Position numbers and translations under genes: made by a program. From Armatimonadetes bacterium UBA5419 (GTDB lineage: Bacteria; Armatimonadota; UBA10988), in assembly GCA_002409445.1 (NCBI GenBank), contig DHNJ01000021.1, positions 1-5,757 on the forward strand: 5,757 bases of DNA, written 5' to 3'. Below the pieces are notes generated by a model. That model was not told the DNA's origin, searched no databases, and saw only the letters and a list, made by a program, of their open reading frames with translations. Shown here in pieces: positions 4,985 through 5,757 of this stretch (positions within the stretch are counted from its first letter, which is position 1; every line of letters starts with the position of its first letter).

Positions 4985-5757
4985 CTACGGCGCGGCGATC
5001 TGCAACTGCCCGAGCGGCAGCCAGCGCTGGCTCAACTCCCGCCAATCGTCGGCACCAGTCACACCGAACGCCAGCAGGTACGGGCCCTGCACCAGCTCGA
5101 TCCGTTCGCCGGCGGGGATCGCCTGCTCCACACCGAAGGTCGCGTCCGGGTGGTGCATGCCGTCAAAGTCGGAGAAACTGACGTGCCAGCCGCCCTGCGG
5201 CCCGAACGCACCGAACGCGCCGCCCAGCGCCGGGTCGGTGTAGGCGCCCAGCTGCCGATAGTAGTTCGGCACCGCCGGCCCGCCCGGCACGTCGTCCGTC
5301 CCGTCGCCGCCGATCGCCGGGTCGCAGAAGATGAACGCGCTCCACAGCGTCCAGGGCCGATCGCTGAGGTTCTCGTACCAGAGCGGCCGGATGAGCAGCA
5401 CCGGCTCGTCGTCGACGCCGATCAGCCGCACGCCCGCACGGTAGCTCGCGCCGGTCGGCGTCTGGTAGCTGACCACCGCGTCGACCATCGTCGCCTCGGG
5501 CAAGTCGAAGGCCATCATTGACTCGACTCGGTTCGCACGGCTCCACGCGGCCGCACCGCCAACAATCTGGTGCGCGGCGGCGGAGACGCTGCCCAGTGCC
5601 AGGCCGTCAGCGACCACCGCGCGGACCAGCGGACCCGCACCCAGCGCCATGCTCCACGTGGTGCCCGCGGTCCGCAGCACGATTTCGTCGACCGGCCGCC
5701 CCGCCGGCCGCGCCGGCGGCGTCCAGGCGGCGCCCGGCGCCAGCGTCCTGATGCGGC
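4985..5757 (-). CDS. Unrecognised protein, C-terminal part (N-terminus cut by window edge)
   Basis: I do not recognise this family. The frame is open from the right edge to TAG at 4985-4987, giving 256 visible residues. A GTG at 5680 and an ATG at 5650 are internal possibilities, but the frame stays coding-like to the edge (residues such as LAPGAAWTPPARP..GRPVDEIVLRT), so it probably starts outside. The sequence alternates hydrophobic and polar residues and is rich in Asp, Gly, Pro and aromatics, for example LIRPLWYENLSDRPWTLW, GGWHVSFSDFDG and IPAGERIELVQGPYLLAFG. This suggests a beta-sandwich fold, perhaps extracellular or carbohydrate-active, but that is inference only. No long membrane helix or catalytic motif is evident in the visible part. 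It ends with LPLGQLQIAAP, 63 nt before wrbA. Confidence 0.75.
   Translation of the reverse strand, partial: RIRTLAPGAAWTPPARPAGRPVDEIVLRTAGTTWSMALGAGPLVRAVVADGLALGSVSAAAHQIVGGAAAWSRANRVESMMAFDLPEATMVDAVVSYQTPTGASYRAGVRLIGVDDEPVLLIRPLWYENLSDRPWTLWSAFIFCDPAIGGDGTDDVPGGPAVPNYYRQLGAYTDPALGGAFGAFGPQGGWHVSFSDFDGMHHPDATFGVEQAIPAGERIELVQGPYLLAFGVTGADDWRELSQRWLPLGQLQIAAP

Noticed and set aside
4331..5521. A 396-codon plus-strand open frame
   Set aside because: It is antisense to wrbA and the unrecognised gene, with Arg/Val/Gln-rich low-complexity composition and no ribosome binding site or domain.

Overview
This is a GC-rich bacterial window. It carries six protein genes (two cut by the window edges), four tRNA genes, four good sigma70-type promoters and at least one strong intrinsic terminator. 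The lineage is not certain. A System I cytochrome c assembly gene, a ribose-phosphate pyrophosphokinase of the KKDxPREPITARL type and tRNAs without encoded CCA fit a Chloroflexota or similar deep-branching bacterium. That placement is inference from recall, not from a search.

Left part (1-2690, minus strand): one apparent operon starts at a near-consensus promoter (TTGACA-N16-TATAGT, 2690-2663). It encodes a xylose-isomerase-like TIM-barrel protein with a TTG start, then a YbgC-type hotdog thioesterase 5 nt downstream, then ccmF 42 nt further on. CcmF has its WWD heme-handling motif and runs out of the window with its C-terminus missing. The first two genes have no obvious link to cytochrome c maturation.

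Centre (2691-3782, plus strand): prs has its own promoter, back to back with the operon promoter. It ends in a perfect 14-bp hairpin followed by TTTT. The enzyme makes PRPP for nucleotide, His and Trp synthesis. Its ribose-phosphate loop departs from the usual DDxxDTGGT form.

tRNA block (3786-4263): Glu(TTC), Val(TAC) and Phe(GAA) lie on the minus strand as one transcription unit behind a TTGACG-N17-TACATT promoter. Glu and Val are only 2 nt apart, and a long hairpin separates Val from Phe. Asn(GTT) is divergent on the plus strand behind TTGACA-N18-TATGAT. The prs terminator lies between convergent prs and tRNA-Phe and can serve both. A second hairpin lies between convergent tRNA-Asn and wrbA.

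Right part (4325-5757, minus strand): a WrbA-type flavodoxin quinone reductase has a very good ribosome binding site. Upstream of it is the C-terminal part of an unrecognised, probably beta-rich protein that enters from the right edge. I see no mobile element, CRISPR array or defence system. No gene-free stretch exceeds 300 bases. The points most worth checking are the variant Prs active-site loop, the unrecognised right-edge protein, and the structured leader and gene content of the left operon.
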